From NCBI GenBank assembly GCA_017549145.1, contig JAFYVM010000013.1:1-64000 (forward strand): a DNA stretch of 64,000 bases, in the 5' to 3' direction. The notes under the pieces were generated by a model. It worked only from the letters and a program-made list of their open reading frames with translations. It was not told the origin of the DNA and searched no databases. Every line of letters begins with the position of its first letter. Positions within the stretch are counted from its first letter, which is position 1. This document shows, piece after piece, positions 54,514-63,163 of this stretch. The position numbers were made by a program, and so were the translations under genes. The stretch is from Bacteroidales bacterium. GTDB lineage: Bacteria > Bacteroidota > Bacteroidia > Bacteroidales > UBA932.

Positions 54514-56151
54514 ATGAAACAGTTACGTTGGATTCTTAGGGTTTCAAGACCATATGGATGGTCGATAGCTGGGATGATGTCATGTCATCTTTTGCTGACC
54601 GTTTGTTCTCTTGGATTTGTCTATGTATGCAAGAGAATGGTTGATGAGGCTGTCGCTATGTTCAACGGAGCTGGGGAAGTATCGCATCTTTGGGCTTGTG
54701 CTGGTACAATGGCAGTGCTGATCATCGGCCGTGTCTTGCTCGCTGCTCTTCGCACTTATCTTCAGGCTAAGACTGATGTAAAGATGCGCAATGAACTGCG
54801 CGCGAGGATGTTTGATGTGATGTTGCATCTTCAGAACGATGGTGGTGAGAGACGTCATACGGGTGATCTTCTGAATCGTGTTCTCGAGGATGTGCGAGTG
54901 GTGGCTTCTGCAATGTCGGGGTCACTTCCTAATCTCTTCGGAGCTGGACTTCAGTTCGTTGCAGCTCTTGTGTTCTTGATGGTTCTGGATTTGCGTCTGG
55001 CTCTTGTGATTGTGGTGATTGTGCCTGTGGGAGTACTGGGAGGCCGTTTTGTGGCTAGACGTCTGCGTCAGATGACTCATGATATCCGTAGTACTGACAG
55101 TAAGGTGCAGTCGCATTTACAGGAGAGTATGCAGAATCTGACTGTTCTTCAGACTATGGAATATACTGGCGCCAGTTCGTCTTCTCTTGGTGAACTTCAA
55201 GGCACTTTGTATTCGAATGAAATTCGCCGCACCAGATTCAGTGTCATTTCAAGAATTATCATTTCGTTGGCTTTGTCAGCTGGACATGCTATCGCTTTTA
55301 TATGGGGAGCGTTCGGTATCAGTACAGGAGCGGTTACTTTTGGCATGATGACAGCTTTCCTCCAGTTGGTGGGACAGATTCAGCGTCCGTTGATGGAACT
55401 GAGCCAGACTTTGCCGTCGCTTATCCATGCTATTGCTTCTGTTGATAGGATAATTGAGGTGGAGGAGCTACCGAGTGAGAAGGTGGATGAGTCTGTGATG
55501 CTTGATGGTGCTGTGGGGGTGCGTCTGGAGGATGTTACTTTTGCATATCCGGATTCGTCTGCTGCAGTACTTTCGGGATTTTCGTATGATTTTACTCCAG
55601 GCAGCAGGACTGCTGTTGTTGGTCCTACTGGAGTGGGCAAGAGTACATTGATCCGTTTGCTACTTTCGTTGCTCCGTCCTGGCAAGGGTAATATCAGTCT
55701 GTATTCCGAAAGTGCTGAAGACATAGCTGTTTCGGCTTCTACAAGGTGTAATCTTGTTTATGTCCCTCAGGGAAACAGTCTGTTCAGCGGTACCATCAGG
55801 GAGAATCTTCTTGTGGGTAATCCGGAAGCCAGTGATGAGCAGATGATGGAGGCTTTGAGGGTTGCTGCTGCAGATTTTGTTGAGCTGATGCCGCTTGGAT
55901 TGGATAGCCAGTGTTTTGAGAAAGGGGCAGGACTCAGTGAGGGACAGGCTCAGAGAATTGCTATTGCGCGTGCGCTCCTGCGCCCTGGTAAGGTTTTGCT
56001 TCTGGATGAATTCAGCTCAGCGCTTGATTCAGAAACAGAGGATATTTTAATGGAACGACTGACTTCGCATATGCCGGATCGTACGATGATTTTCATTACC
56101 CATCGTGAACGTGTCGTGGACTTCTGCTCTGCTACGTTACGTCTTAAATAG
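54514..56151 (+). CDS. ABC exporter (fused permease and ATPase)
   Basis: A 545-residue half-transporter: six-helix permease (about 15-300) and an ATPase domain with GPTGVGKSTLIRLL (Walker A, about 370), the signature LSEGQ in place of LSGGQ (about 474), LLLDEFSSALD (Walker B) and ITHRERV (H-loop). There is no N-terminal C39 peptidase domain. It pairs with the HprK-like kinase and probably exports a peptide or lipid-linked product; the cargo is unknown. Confidence 0.9.
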   Translation: MKQLRWILRVSRPYGWSIAGMMSCHLLLTVCSLGFVYVCKRMVDEAVAMFNGAGEVSHLWACAGTMAVLIIGRVLLAALRTYLQAKTDVKMRNELRARMFDVMLHLQNDGGERRHTGDLLNRVLEDVRVVASAMSGSLPNLFGAGLQFVAALVFLMVLDLRLALVIVVIVPVGVLGGRFVARRLRQMTHDIRSTDSKVQSHLQESMQNLTVLQTMEYTGASSSSLGELQGTLYSNEIRRTRFSVISRIIISLALSAGHAIAFIWGAFGISTGAVTFGMMTAFLQLVGQIQRPLMELSQTLPSLIHAIASVDRIIEVEELPSEKVDESVMLDGAVGVRLEDVTFAYPDSSAAVLSGFSYDFTPGSRTAVVGPTGVGKSTLIRLLLSLLRPGKGNISLYSESAEDIAVSASTRCNLVYVPQGNSLFSGTIRENLLVGNPEASDEQMMEALRVAAADFVELMPLGLDSQCFEKGAGLSEGQAQRIAIARALLRPGKVLLLDEFSSALDSETEDILMERLTSHMPDRTMIFITHRERVVDFCSATLRLK

Positions 56152-56159
56152 TAATTGGT

Positions 56160-56167
56160 TATATTTG
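56160..56167 (+). promoter_or_regulatory. -7 element for the HAMP protein and trkH
   Basis: TATATTTG, 23 bp before the start at 56191. Confidence 0.5.
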
Positions 56168-56190
56168 CAGGTTAAGTAATTTATATACAG

Positions 56191-56988
56191 ATGAAAGTAC
56201 TTAGAAGAAAGGTGTATTTTTCGCTTGGTTCGGTGGCGGCAATCTTGCTGCTTTCGAGCGTTATTTCCATTTTGGAGTATCGTAGAATGAGCGATTATGT
56301 GTCGGAGTTGATAGCTTCTAACATCAGAAGCATCAATCATGCTCAGAAGCTTTCAGATATTACACAGGAGTATAACCACCAGATGCTTGCTGTGGTGGTT
56401 CAGAATGATATTTCTTTGATTCCGAAGTTTGATATTGAGCATTTTATGGCTCAGTCAGATTCCTTGAAGAATTCGTTTACATCTCAGAAGGCACTTCCTA
56501 TGGTGGATTCTGTTGTTACTTCGTTTGATGATTTCATGAAGACATCTCAGAAGTTTGATGAGGTATTTCTGGCAGATAGTGTCGATACCGGTGAGTGGTT
56601 CTTCGGTACTTTGCAGCCGTCATATAACAAGTTCCTTGAGGATATGACCGTCTTGAATGAGACAATTTATAAAGATCTTCGTTCAAATTCTGCAGATTTT
56701 GATGCAGGATTCTATCGCAGTATCATCCCAAGTGTGGTATCGGTAGGAGCTGGTCTGTTGTTGATTCTGCTTCTATTGGTGTTCACATTGTCTGATTATG
56801 TGAGACCGATCAATAAGATGGCAGAGGGACTGAATGCTTACCGTACTTCAGCCAGACGATATAATTATGAGTTTGATGGCGATGATCAGCTGGCCGAGAT
56901 CAATGAGGGAATTACCGAGGTTGTGGAGGAGAATATCGAGCTCAAGGTTCGCATCAAGACTCTTCGTGAGGACAGAAATCAGGCATAG
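56191..56988 (+). CDS. Membrane sensor-like protein with four-helix and HAMP domains
   Basis: A 265-residue protein with a membrane helix at about 9-27, a periplasmic helical domain (about 28-180, MCP four-helix-bundle-like, with ITQEYNHQMLAVVVQND), a second helix at about 184-204 (SVVSVGAGLLLILLLLVFTL) and a HAMP segment (DYVRPINKMAEGLNAYRT) ending in a coiled coil. It has no kinase, cyclase or MCP output domain: the protein stops after HAMP. It is two bases before trkH, so it may modulate the potassium channel or signal through a partner. Confidence 0.78.
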   Translation: MKVLRRKVYFSLGSVAAILLLSSVISILEYRRMSDYVSELIASNIRSINHAQKLSDITQEYNHQMLAVVVQNDISLIPKFDIEHFMAQSDSLKNSFTSQKALPMVDSVVTSFDDFMKTSQKFDEVFLADSVDTGEWFFGTLQPSYNKFLEDMTVLNETIYKDLRSNSADFDAGFYRSIIPSVVSVGAGLLLILLLLVFTLSDYVRPINKMAEGLNAYRTSARRYNYEFDGDDQLAEINEGITEVVEENIELKVRIKTLREDRNQA

Positions 56989-56990
56989 GT

Positions 56991-58442
56991 ATGAATGTAA
57001 AGGCTATATCTCTTAATGTGGGCAAGGCGCTGCTGGTCAGTGCTTTGTTTATGGCTTTGTCTATTGGCGTGTCGCTGGTGAATGGAAGAGATGAGGCTTT
57101 TACTCCTCTTCTTATCAGTTTTGTGATTACGGCGATTGTAGGAGCATTCCCGTTTATTTTTGTGCATAAGACCCAGGCGCTCTCATTGAATGATGGATTC
57201 TTGACCATCGTTTTGTCATGGGTGCTTTCATTCATCTTCGGTATGCTTCCGTATGTTCTATATGGAGGTGAGTTTACGTTGATTAATGCCTGGTTTGAAA
57301 GTGTGTCGGGCTATACGACTACAGGATCAACTATTCTGACTGATGTGGAGGCGCTTCCAAAGAGCCTTTTGTTTTGGCGCTCATCTACGCATTTTATTGG
57401 TGGATTGGGAGTTGTGGTCTTCCTTCTTCTTGTAATGCCTACAGCCAGCCCATATCGTCTCAAGCTTACAAATATGGAGATGTCGACTCTTTCAAAGGGT
57501 GGATATCGATATAATTCTTCTAAGGTCATAAGAATCATTACTGGTGTATATCTTTCGTTTGCGATTGTTATTTTCTTCAGCCTCTGGGCTGCAGGAATGA
57601 CTCTATTTGATGCTGTGAATCATGCATTCAGCCTTGCTGCAACAGGCGGATTCAGTACTCGTAATCTTTCTGTGGGATATTACCAGTCAGATGTTCTTCA
57701 TCTGATCATCATTTTCTTCATGGCAGTCTGTGCATTGCATTTTGGACTTATCTATGCGGTGTTCGTGACGCGCTCGCTGAAGCCGATGCGTAGTTCCGTT
57801 GTTGGATATTATTTCGGTTCGATTGCTGTGGCTTCGATAATCGTGGGATTGGTGCTCAGGTCTCAGGGTGGCTACAATCATCTTGGCAGGGCGTTGATGG
57901 ATTCTACGTTTACTGTGGTTAGTTACATGTCCACAACGGGATTTGCTATTTGTGATAATTCGACCTGGCCTGTGGTGGCTGGAGTGGTGCTGATGTTTGT
58001 TGCGTTCCAGTGTGGATGTTCAGGATCGACTACGGGAGGTATCAAGGTGGACCGTATCCTGATTGCTTTCAAGTCCATCGGTAATGAGATCCGTCGCAGG
58101 GTTCATCCTAATGCTGTGTCACAGATTCGTTTGGATGGACATTATTTGCCTGACAGTACTGTGAATTCCGTGATGATGTATATTGTTACATATATCCTCA
58201 TGGCTGTTATTTCTATTGTAGTGGTGATGTTATGTGGGTCGAGTCCTACTGAAGCGATATCTGGTGTGATTTCGTCAATTGGTAGCGTGGGACCTGGTAT
58301 CGGTGAGTTGGGTGCAATGGATAATTTCTCTGCTGAGCCTTCAGTGGCAAAGTTTGTTTATGCTTTCGATATGTTCTTAGGTCGTGTGGAGATATATCCT
58401 GTGCTTGTGGTGTTGTCTATGATGTTTAACCGCGGCAAGTAA
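56991..58442 (+). CDS. trkH: Potassium uptake protein TrkH
   Basis: The membrane subunit of a Trk/Ktr-type K+ transporter, 483 residues. All four pore loops are visible: VSGYTTTGSTI, SLAATGGFSTRN, VVSYMSTTGFAI and ISSIGSVGPGIG. The regulatory TrkA subunit is absent from the window; in its usual neighbour position stands the HAMP protein. The stop overlaps the start of the following helicase (TAATG). Confidence 0.93.
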   Translation: MNVKAISLNVGKALLVSALFMALSIGVSLVNGRDEAFTPLLISFVITAIVGAFPFIFVHKTQALSLNDGFLTIVLSWVLSFIFGMLPYVLYGGEFTLINAWFESVSGYTTTGSTILTDVEALPKSLLFWRSSTHFIGGLGVVVFLLLVMPTASPYRLKLTNMEMSTLSKGGYRYNSSKVIRIITGVYLSFAIVIFFSLWAAGMTLFDAVNHAFSLAATGGFSTRNLSVGYYQSDVLHLIIIFFMAVCALHFGLIYAVFVTRSLKPMRSSVVGYYFGSIAVASIIVGLVLRSQGGYNHLGRALMDSTFTVVSYMSTTGFAICDNSTWPVVAGVVLMFVAFQCGCSGSTTGGIKVDRILIAFKSIGNEIRRRVHPNAVSQIRLDGHYLPDSTVNSVMMYIVTYILMAVISIVVVMLCGSSPTEAISGVISSIGSVGPGIGELGAMDNFSAEPSVAKFVYAFDMFLGRVEIYPVLVVLSMMFNRGK

Positions 58443-59887
58443 TGGGAAGGGCGGATTATCTCTATTCTGGATTTCTTTCGAAGTTTCAATATGAGCCTAC
58501 TGTATGTCAGGATGGTTTGCTGCGTGATGTGGCGGATTTTATAAGTTCGGATGAGGATGATATCCTCGTGGTGAACGGATATGCAGGTACGGGTAAGACT
58601 ACGGCTATTTCTGCCGTGATTTCTGTTCTAAAGGATTATCAGACGAAGTGTGTGCTGCTTGCGCCTACTGGTCGTGCGGCTAAGGTGCTTTCTTCGTATG
58701 CGGGGCAGCCTGCGTTCACAGTGCATAAGCATATCTATCGTCAGAAGTCGGTGGGAGGAGATGGATTCGGACAGTTTTCTCTGTTCATGAATAAGGATAA
58801 GGAGACTGTGTTTGTAGTGGATGAGGTCTCACTGATGGGTATTGATGCCGGTCAGCAACAGTCTACTGCTGCATTTGGAACAGGAAATCTTCTTGAAGAT
58901 CTGATCACATTTGTGCGTAACGGTGCGGAGTGTAAGTTGATTCTGATAGGTGATTCTGCTCAGTTGCCGCCTGTGGGTCTTGATGCAAGTCCGGCGCTTA
59001 TGAAAGATTATATGTCAATGATGGGTGGAGTGAGATTCGCAGAGCTTTCGACAGTGGTCCGTCAGCAGCAGGAGTCTGGAATTTTACATAATGCTACGCT
59101 TGTCAGACAGCTGATTTCTGAGCTGGAGTATGGTCCGGGGCTGATTGATTTGTGTGATCTTGGACTTGAACTGGAAGGGTTTGATGATATTGAGAGAATT
59201 AGTGGGGGAGAGCTCATTGAGAAGATTTCGGATGCGTATTCAGCTTATGGTGAGGATGAGACGATAATTCTGTGCCGTTCTAATAAGAGGGCAATCAAGT
59301 ATAATCTTGGAATTCGTTCGACAGTTCAGTTTAAGGAGGAGAGGTTGGTTCGTGATGATAAGCTCATGATTGTGAAGAACTGTTATCAGTTCCTGGATGG
59401 ACTTGAGGGTGTGAGCTATATTGCGAATGGAGATATTGCGAAGTTGCAGAAGATTTCGAAGTTTGAGGAGAGATATGGGCTTCATTTCGCGGAAGCGCGT
59501 ATTTCCTTCCCTGATTACGATGATCAGGAGATTGTTGCAAAGGTTATTCTTGATACCTTGGAGTCGGAGAGTGCTTCGCTTACATATGATCAGTCTAATA
59601 TGCTTTACCAGGGTGTGAATGATGATTATTCGCATCTGACTACAAAGAAGAAGCGTTATGAGGCTGTTCGCGAGGATAAGTATTATAATGCGTTGCAGCT
59701 GAAGTATGCCAATGCGATTACATGTCATAAGTCGCAGGGTGGTCAGTGGCGATGTGTGTTTATTGATAATGCGTTTTGGCAGGAGGAACTTACTGTGGAT
59801 GACTTGAAGTGGCTTTACACAGCCCTCACCCGTGCTACAGAAAAGGTCTACCTTGTCAACTTTAAAGATGAGTTGTTCGCTTCCTAA
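58442..59887 (+). CDS. RecD-like ATP-dependent DNA helicase / AAA ATPase
   Basis: A 481-residue SF1 helicase: VVNGYAGTGKTTAISAVIS (Walker A, about 43-60), LLAPTGRAAKVLSSYAG, VFVVDEVSLMG (Walker B), LIGDSAQLPPVG (motif III), ITCHKSQGGQW and LYTALTRATEKVYLVNF (motifs V/VI). It is shorter than RecD2, without the N-terminal helix-hairpin-helix domains, matching the short RecD-like proteins common in Bacteroidetes. It probably works in DNA repair; coupling to trkH seems incidental. Confidence 0.9.
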   Translation: MGRADYLYSGFLSKFQYEPTVCQDGLLRDVADFISSDEDDILVVNGYAGTGKTTAISAVISVLKDYQTKCVLLAPTGRAAKVLSSYAGQPAFTVHKHIYRQKSVGGDGFGQFSLFMNKDKETVFVVDEVSLMGIDAGQQQSTAAFGTGNLLEDLITFVRNGAECKLILIGDSAQLPPVGLDASPALMKDYMSMMGGVRFAELSTVVRQQQESGILHNATLVRQLISELEYGPGLIDLCDLGLELEGFDDIERISGGELIEKISDAYSAYGEDETIILCRSNKRAIKYNLGIRSTVQFKEERLVRDDKLMIVKNCYQFLDGLEGVSYIANGDIAKLQKISKFEERYGLHFAEARISFPDYDDQEIVAKVILDTLESESASLTYDQSNMLYQGVNDDYSHLTTKKKRYEAVREDKYYNALQLKYANAITCHKSQGGQWRCVFIDNAFWQEELTVDDLKWLYTALTRATEKVYLVNFKDELFAS

Positions 59888-59914
59888 TGTCATTCTGAGC
59901 GAAGCGAAGAATCT
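59886..59914. repeat. Dispersed repeat, single copy
   Basis: ATGTCATTCTGAGCGAAGCG, continuing GAAGAATCT, starts on the last base-pairs of the helicase stop region and ends 25 bp before the DPP IV gene. Confidence 0.7.
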
Positions 59915-59938
59915 ATTTAAAATGTAACTATAAAGATT

Positions 59939-62323
59939 ATGAGAAAGATATTCTGTATGATGGTATTGGCGGCGGGGATGATGTGGAGCGCTGCTGCTAA
60001 GGAGTTCGAGAGTGTGCCACGTGCATGGAAGTGGCTGAATAATACTGAGGTTATATTCACTTATGACGGTACATATTATGACAATACTGGCTTCAAGGTT
60101 GATGCCCGTACTGGTCGTCGTACTGATGGTGTGTCCGCTCCAGAGAAGTACGATGATTTTCCTGTAAATCCAGTGGGTGGAGTTAATCTTACATATTCTC
60201 CGGATTCGACAAAGATTGCATTTACCCGTAACAACGATCTTTATGTCGTTGATATCGCTACGGAGAAGGAGACTCGATTGACTTTTGATGGTAATGAGCT
60301 CATCCTCAATGGATATGCTTCATGGGTTTACTATGAGGAGATTCTCGGACGTTCGTCTAAATATAAGGCATTTTGGTGGTCACCTGACAGCAAGAAGATC
60401 GGTTTCTATCGTTTCGATAACACTGAGGTGCCTGTATTCCCGATTTACTCTGCATATGGAAAGGATTATGCAGGTCATATTTCCTATCCGCTCCCGTCGC
60501 CTCCGGGTTCGCCTAGCCCTAAGGTGACTAATCTTGGTTTGGGTGGTTCGCTTAGTGAGACTCGTTATCCTAAGTGTGGACAGACTAATCCGCAGGTTCG
60601 TATTGGAGTGGTGGATTTGGAGGAGATCCTTCGCTGCGCTCAGGATGACAGAGGCGCTCAGGATGACAAAGGGGCTCAGGATGACAGAGGCGCTCAGGAT
60701 GAGAGAGGTACTCAGAATGATAGTAATGTGGTGTGGGCAGATTTTGATGAGACTGAGGATCAGTATTTCGGTATTCCGTTCTGGGGACCGGATTCAAAGG
60801 AGTTCTTCATTGCTCGTATGCCACGTCTTCAGAATACGATTGATCTATATGCTGTGAGTGCAGCAGACGGCTCAAAGCGCCATGTGTACAATGAGACCTA
60901 TAAGACATGGCTAAACTGGTTCAATGGCGTAATTTTCACCGAGAAGGGCTTGTATATGGCTCGTGAGTTTGAGTCAGGCTGGCAGCAGATTTACTTCCTA
61001 TCTTATGATGGTAAGGAGTTCCGTAAATTGACTTCTGGTACTAACTGGTCTGTGTCATTGGTACGCGTGGATGAGAAGAAGGGCGATGTGTATTTCACTG
61101 CCAAGCGCGATGCTACAGTGCGTCAGGCTTTGTACAAGGTGAATGCTAAGGGAGTGATTACTGCGTTGACAGATCCTGCTTACAATGCTGTGGGAGTAAG
61201 TTTTTCTCCTGATGGAAAGTATTTCGTGGCTTCATATTCAAATGTTACTACTCCTACCAAGGTGGCTGTGTTCCAGAATGATGGTGGCATCGTATCAGCT
61301 GGTCATGGCGGTGATATCGAGAAGGCGAACCTTACTGGTCCGGTTGCTCAGAAACTTAAGGCTGGAAAGTATGGTTTGAAGGGTCTTGTGGTGGCTGATG
61401 CGGCAGGGGAGGATTATGATCCATCGAAGTATGCTCTTGGTCAGCTTGTACATATGACTACAGCTGACGGATTTACTCTTCCAGGAATGATTGTGTATCC
61501 AAAGGGATTTGATGCTGCGAAGAAGTATCCGGTGCATGTGGATATTTACGGTGGCCCTAATTCGCCAGTAGTACGCGACAGATGGACTATGCCGAATGCA
61601 AATAATCAGTGGTGGTCTGAGAACGGAATCATCCAGATCTGGGTGGATCCGCGAGCTGGTGGACATAATGGCCGCAAGGGTCTTGATATGATCTACAGAC
61701 AGCTTACTGTCAATGAGGTGAAGGACTTCTGTGCATGGGGTGAGTGGCTTCAGGCTCTGCCTTATGTGAAGGCTGATAAGATAGGTGTAGAAGGTTTCTC
61801 ATTCGGCGGAACAATGACTACAATGCTGGTGATGCGTGCTTCTGATAAGTTCCATTATGGAATCGCCGGCGGTGGAGTATATGATTGGGCGCTTTATGAT
61901 TCGCATTATACAGAGCGCTATATGGATACTCCTGCTAACAATCCTGAGGGATATGAGGTGTCTAAGGTGCTTAATTATGTGGCGGAGTATCCGGTGGGAT
62001 ATGGTAGATCCTTCGCTGGCGCTCAGGATGACAAAAAGGGTGCTCAGGATGACAAAAAGGGTGCTCAGGATGACAAAAAGAGCGCTCAGGATGACAAAAA
62101 GGGCGCTCAGGATGGCAAGGTAATGCTGAAGATTACGCATGGAACGGGAGATGATAATGTACATCATCAGAATACGCTTCTGCTCGTAGATGAGCTGCAC
62201 AAGGCTCAGAAGAAGTTTGACTTCATGATCTACCCGGACGGTATGCATGGCTACTACAGCTACCAGGGCGCACACTTCCTCCTCGCAAATCGCGACTTCT
62301 GGCTCAAATACCTTTTGGACTAG
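59939..62323 (+). CDS. Dipeptidyl peptidase IV (S9B) with two repeat insertions
   Basis: A secreted serine peptidase that removes X-Pro/X-Ala dipeptides. The 794 residues have a signal peptide (about 1-20), a beta-propeller with the substrate-amine motif YYEEILGR (about 130-137), and an alpha/beta-hydrolase domain with the nucleophile in GFSFGG (about 619), Asp in HGTGDDNVHHQNT (about 735) and His in YPDGMHGYYS (about 769). Two low-complexity insertions are translated from the dispersed DNA repeat: AQDD-type units at about 229-261 (propeller) and 690-727 (between Ser and Asp). Both keep frame. The peptidase is probably active, as all catalytic residues remain; this is untested. Confidence 0.92.
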   Translation: MRKIFCMMVLAAGMMWSAAAKEFESVPRAWKWLNNTEVIFTYDGTYYDNTGFKVDARTGRRTDGVSAPEKYDDFPVNPVGGVNLTYSPDSTKIAFTRNNDLYVVDIATEKETRLTFDGNELILNGYASWVYYEEILGRSSKYKAFWWSPDSKKIGFYRFDNTEVPVFPIYSAYGKDYAGHISYPLPSPPGSPSPKVTNLGLGGSLSETRYPKCGQTNPQVRIGVVDLEEILRCAQDDRGAQDDKGAQDDRGAQDERGTQNDSNVVWADFDETEDQYFGIPFWGPDSKEFFIARMPRLQNTIDLYAVSAADGSKRHVYNETYKTWLNWFNGVIFTEKGLYMAREFESGWQQIYFLSYDGKEFRKLTSGTNWSVSLVRVDEKKGDVYFTAKRDATVRQALYKVNAKGVITALTDPAYNAVGVSFSPDGKYFVASYSNVTTPTKVAVFQNDGGIVSAGHGGDIEKANLTGPVAQKLKAGKYGLKGLVVADAAGEDYDPSKYALGQLVHMTTADGFTLPGMIVYPKGFDAAKKYPVHVDIYGGPNSPVVRDRWTMPNANNQWWSENGIIQIWVDPRAGGHNGRKGLDMIYRQLTVNEVKDFCAWGEWLQALPYVKADKIGVEGFSFGGTMTTMLVMRASDKFHYGIAGGGVYDWALYDSHYTERYMDTPANNPEGYEVSKVLNYVAEYPVGYGRSFAGAQDDKKGAQDDKKGAQDDKKSAQDDKKGAQDGKVMLKITHGTGDDNVHHQNTLLLVDELHKAQKKFDFMIYPDGMHGYYSYQGAHFLLANRDFWLKYLLD
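60624..60722 (+). repeat. In-frame 18-bp repeat in the DPP IV gene
   Basis: The core GAGATCCTTCGCTGCGCTCA is followed by GAGGCGCTCAGGATGACA-type units of exactly 18 bp, about four more. They encode six-residue units such as RGAQDD and KGAQDD. Confidence 0.85.
62005..62119 (+). repeat. In-frame 21-bp repeat in the DPP IV gene
   Basis: After AGATCCTTCGCTGGCGCTCA come units of 21 bp (GGGTGCTCAGGATGACAAAAA), five in all, encoding seven-residue KKGAQDD units. The period differs from the first insertion in the same gene. Confidence 0.85.
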
Positions 62324-62337
62324 ATCTATAGACCTCA

Positions 62338-62387
62338 ATCAGACCGTCACACAGAGTTTTGCCCAAATCTCAGTGTGACGGTCTGAT
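62338..62387. terminator. Long hairpin after the DPP IV gene
   Basis: ATCAGACCGTCACAC (from 62338) pairs with GTGTGACGGTCTGAT (to 62387); the whole stem is 19 bp with one mismatch and a 12-nt loop. No T run follows, so it may be a stabiliser or a [14 protein letters not shown] terminator. Confidence 0.55.
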
Positions 62388-62405
62388 GCTTATGCGATTT
62401 CAATG

Positions 62406-62413
62406 TAAATTTG
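62406..62413 (+). promoter_or_regulatory. -7 element for the SH3 lipoprotein
   Basis: TAAATTTG, 37 bp before the start at 62451; the -33 region is weak. Confidence 0.45.
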
Positions 62414-62450
62414 TAGAAACCCTGAATTAATAATCTAAAACATAATAATT

Positions 62451-63161
62451 ATGAAAAGAGTTTATTCAATTTTGCTAGCTGGCGTGGCTCTGGTAGCCGT
62501 TGCGTCTTGCGGAAACAGAGGTAAGAAAGTTCAGGTTGTGATGCCTGAGGAAGAGGTTGTCAAGACAGCTGCAAATGAAGCTTCTGAGCAGACCAGGATG
62601 TATTCAAATTCATACGACGGATATACCAATGTACGTAAGAGCCCTTCTTCAAAGGGAGAAGTTATGGGAAAACTTAGAAACGGTAACGAGTATGTTGTTG
62701 TTATCGGTGAGGTAGACAAATGGCTTGAGGTCGAATATTACGATCAGATCGGATACGTTCATAAGGATTATGTCAGTGAGACTCCTTCAAAACCTGTTAC
62801 AGTGGATGTTGATGCCAACTGGCTTAATGGATGTTGGACTGATTACGGTTATGTCTATTATGTAGTGTTCAGCAATGGCAAATTTGCTTGCGAGCATCAG
62901 TATGGTACTATGGGATACGGAAAATGGCATCTTGAAGGAAGTGAAATCGTATTCGTTATAACCTATGTTACAGAATATGGTAGAGAAATGGAATGTAAGA
63001 CTGGTCAGAAAGAAAGATATATTATCAACAGAGTTTCTAGCAAGATGGGCCAGATGACTAAGTGGAATATGCCAGCACAGCTTGAGGAAGGGGAGGATGG
63101 AATTACTAAGAGTTATTTCAATGCTCTCAAGAAATCAGCTAATAAATATGTGAGAAGGTAA
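62451..63161 (+). CDS. SH3-domain lipoprotein
   Basis: A 236-residue protein with a lipoprotein signal (VALVAVASCGNRGKK). A bacterial SH3 domain spans about 55-105: GYTNVRKSPSSKGEVMGKL, WLEVEYYDQIGYVHKDYV. The C-terminal half (about 120-236) is unrecognised and contains two or three Trp-rich beta strands (NWLNGCWTDYGYVYYVVFS). SH3b lipoproteins usually touch peptidoglycan or the envelope. It is monocistronic, convergent with the barrel gene three bases away. Confidence 0.85.
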   Translation: MKRVYSILLAGVALVAVASCGNRGKKVQVVMPEEEVVKTAANEASEQTRMYSNSYDGYTNVRKSPSSKGEVMGKLRNGNEYVVVIGEVDKWLEVEYYDQIGYVHKDYVSETPSKPVTVDVDANWLNGCWTDYGYVYYVVFSNGKFACEHQYGTMGYGKWHLEGSEIVFVITYVTEYGREMECKTGQKERYIINRVSSKMGQMTKWNMPAQLEEGEDGITKSYFNALKKSANKYVRR

Positions 63162-63163
63162 TT

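Noticed and set aside
60534..60857. Shifted and antisense frames over the DPP IV repeats (with LCHPER-like or ALRMT-like runs)
   Set aside because: These are the alternative-frame translations of the dispersed repeat. The DPP IV frame is supported by catalytic motifs on both sides.
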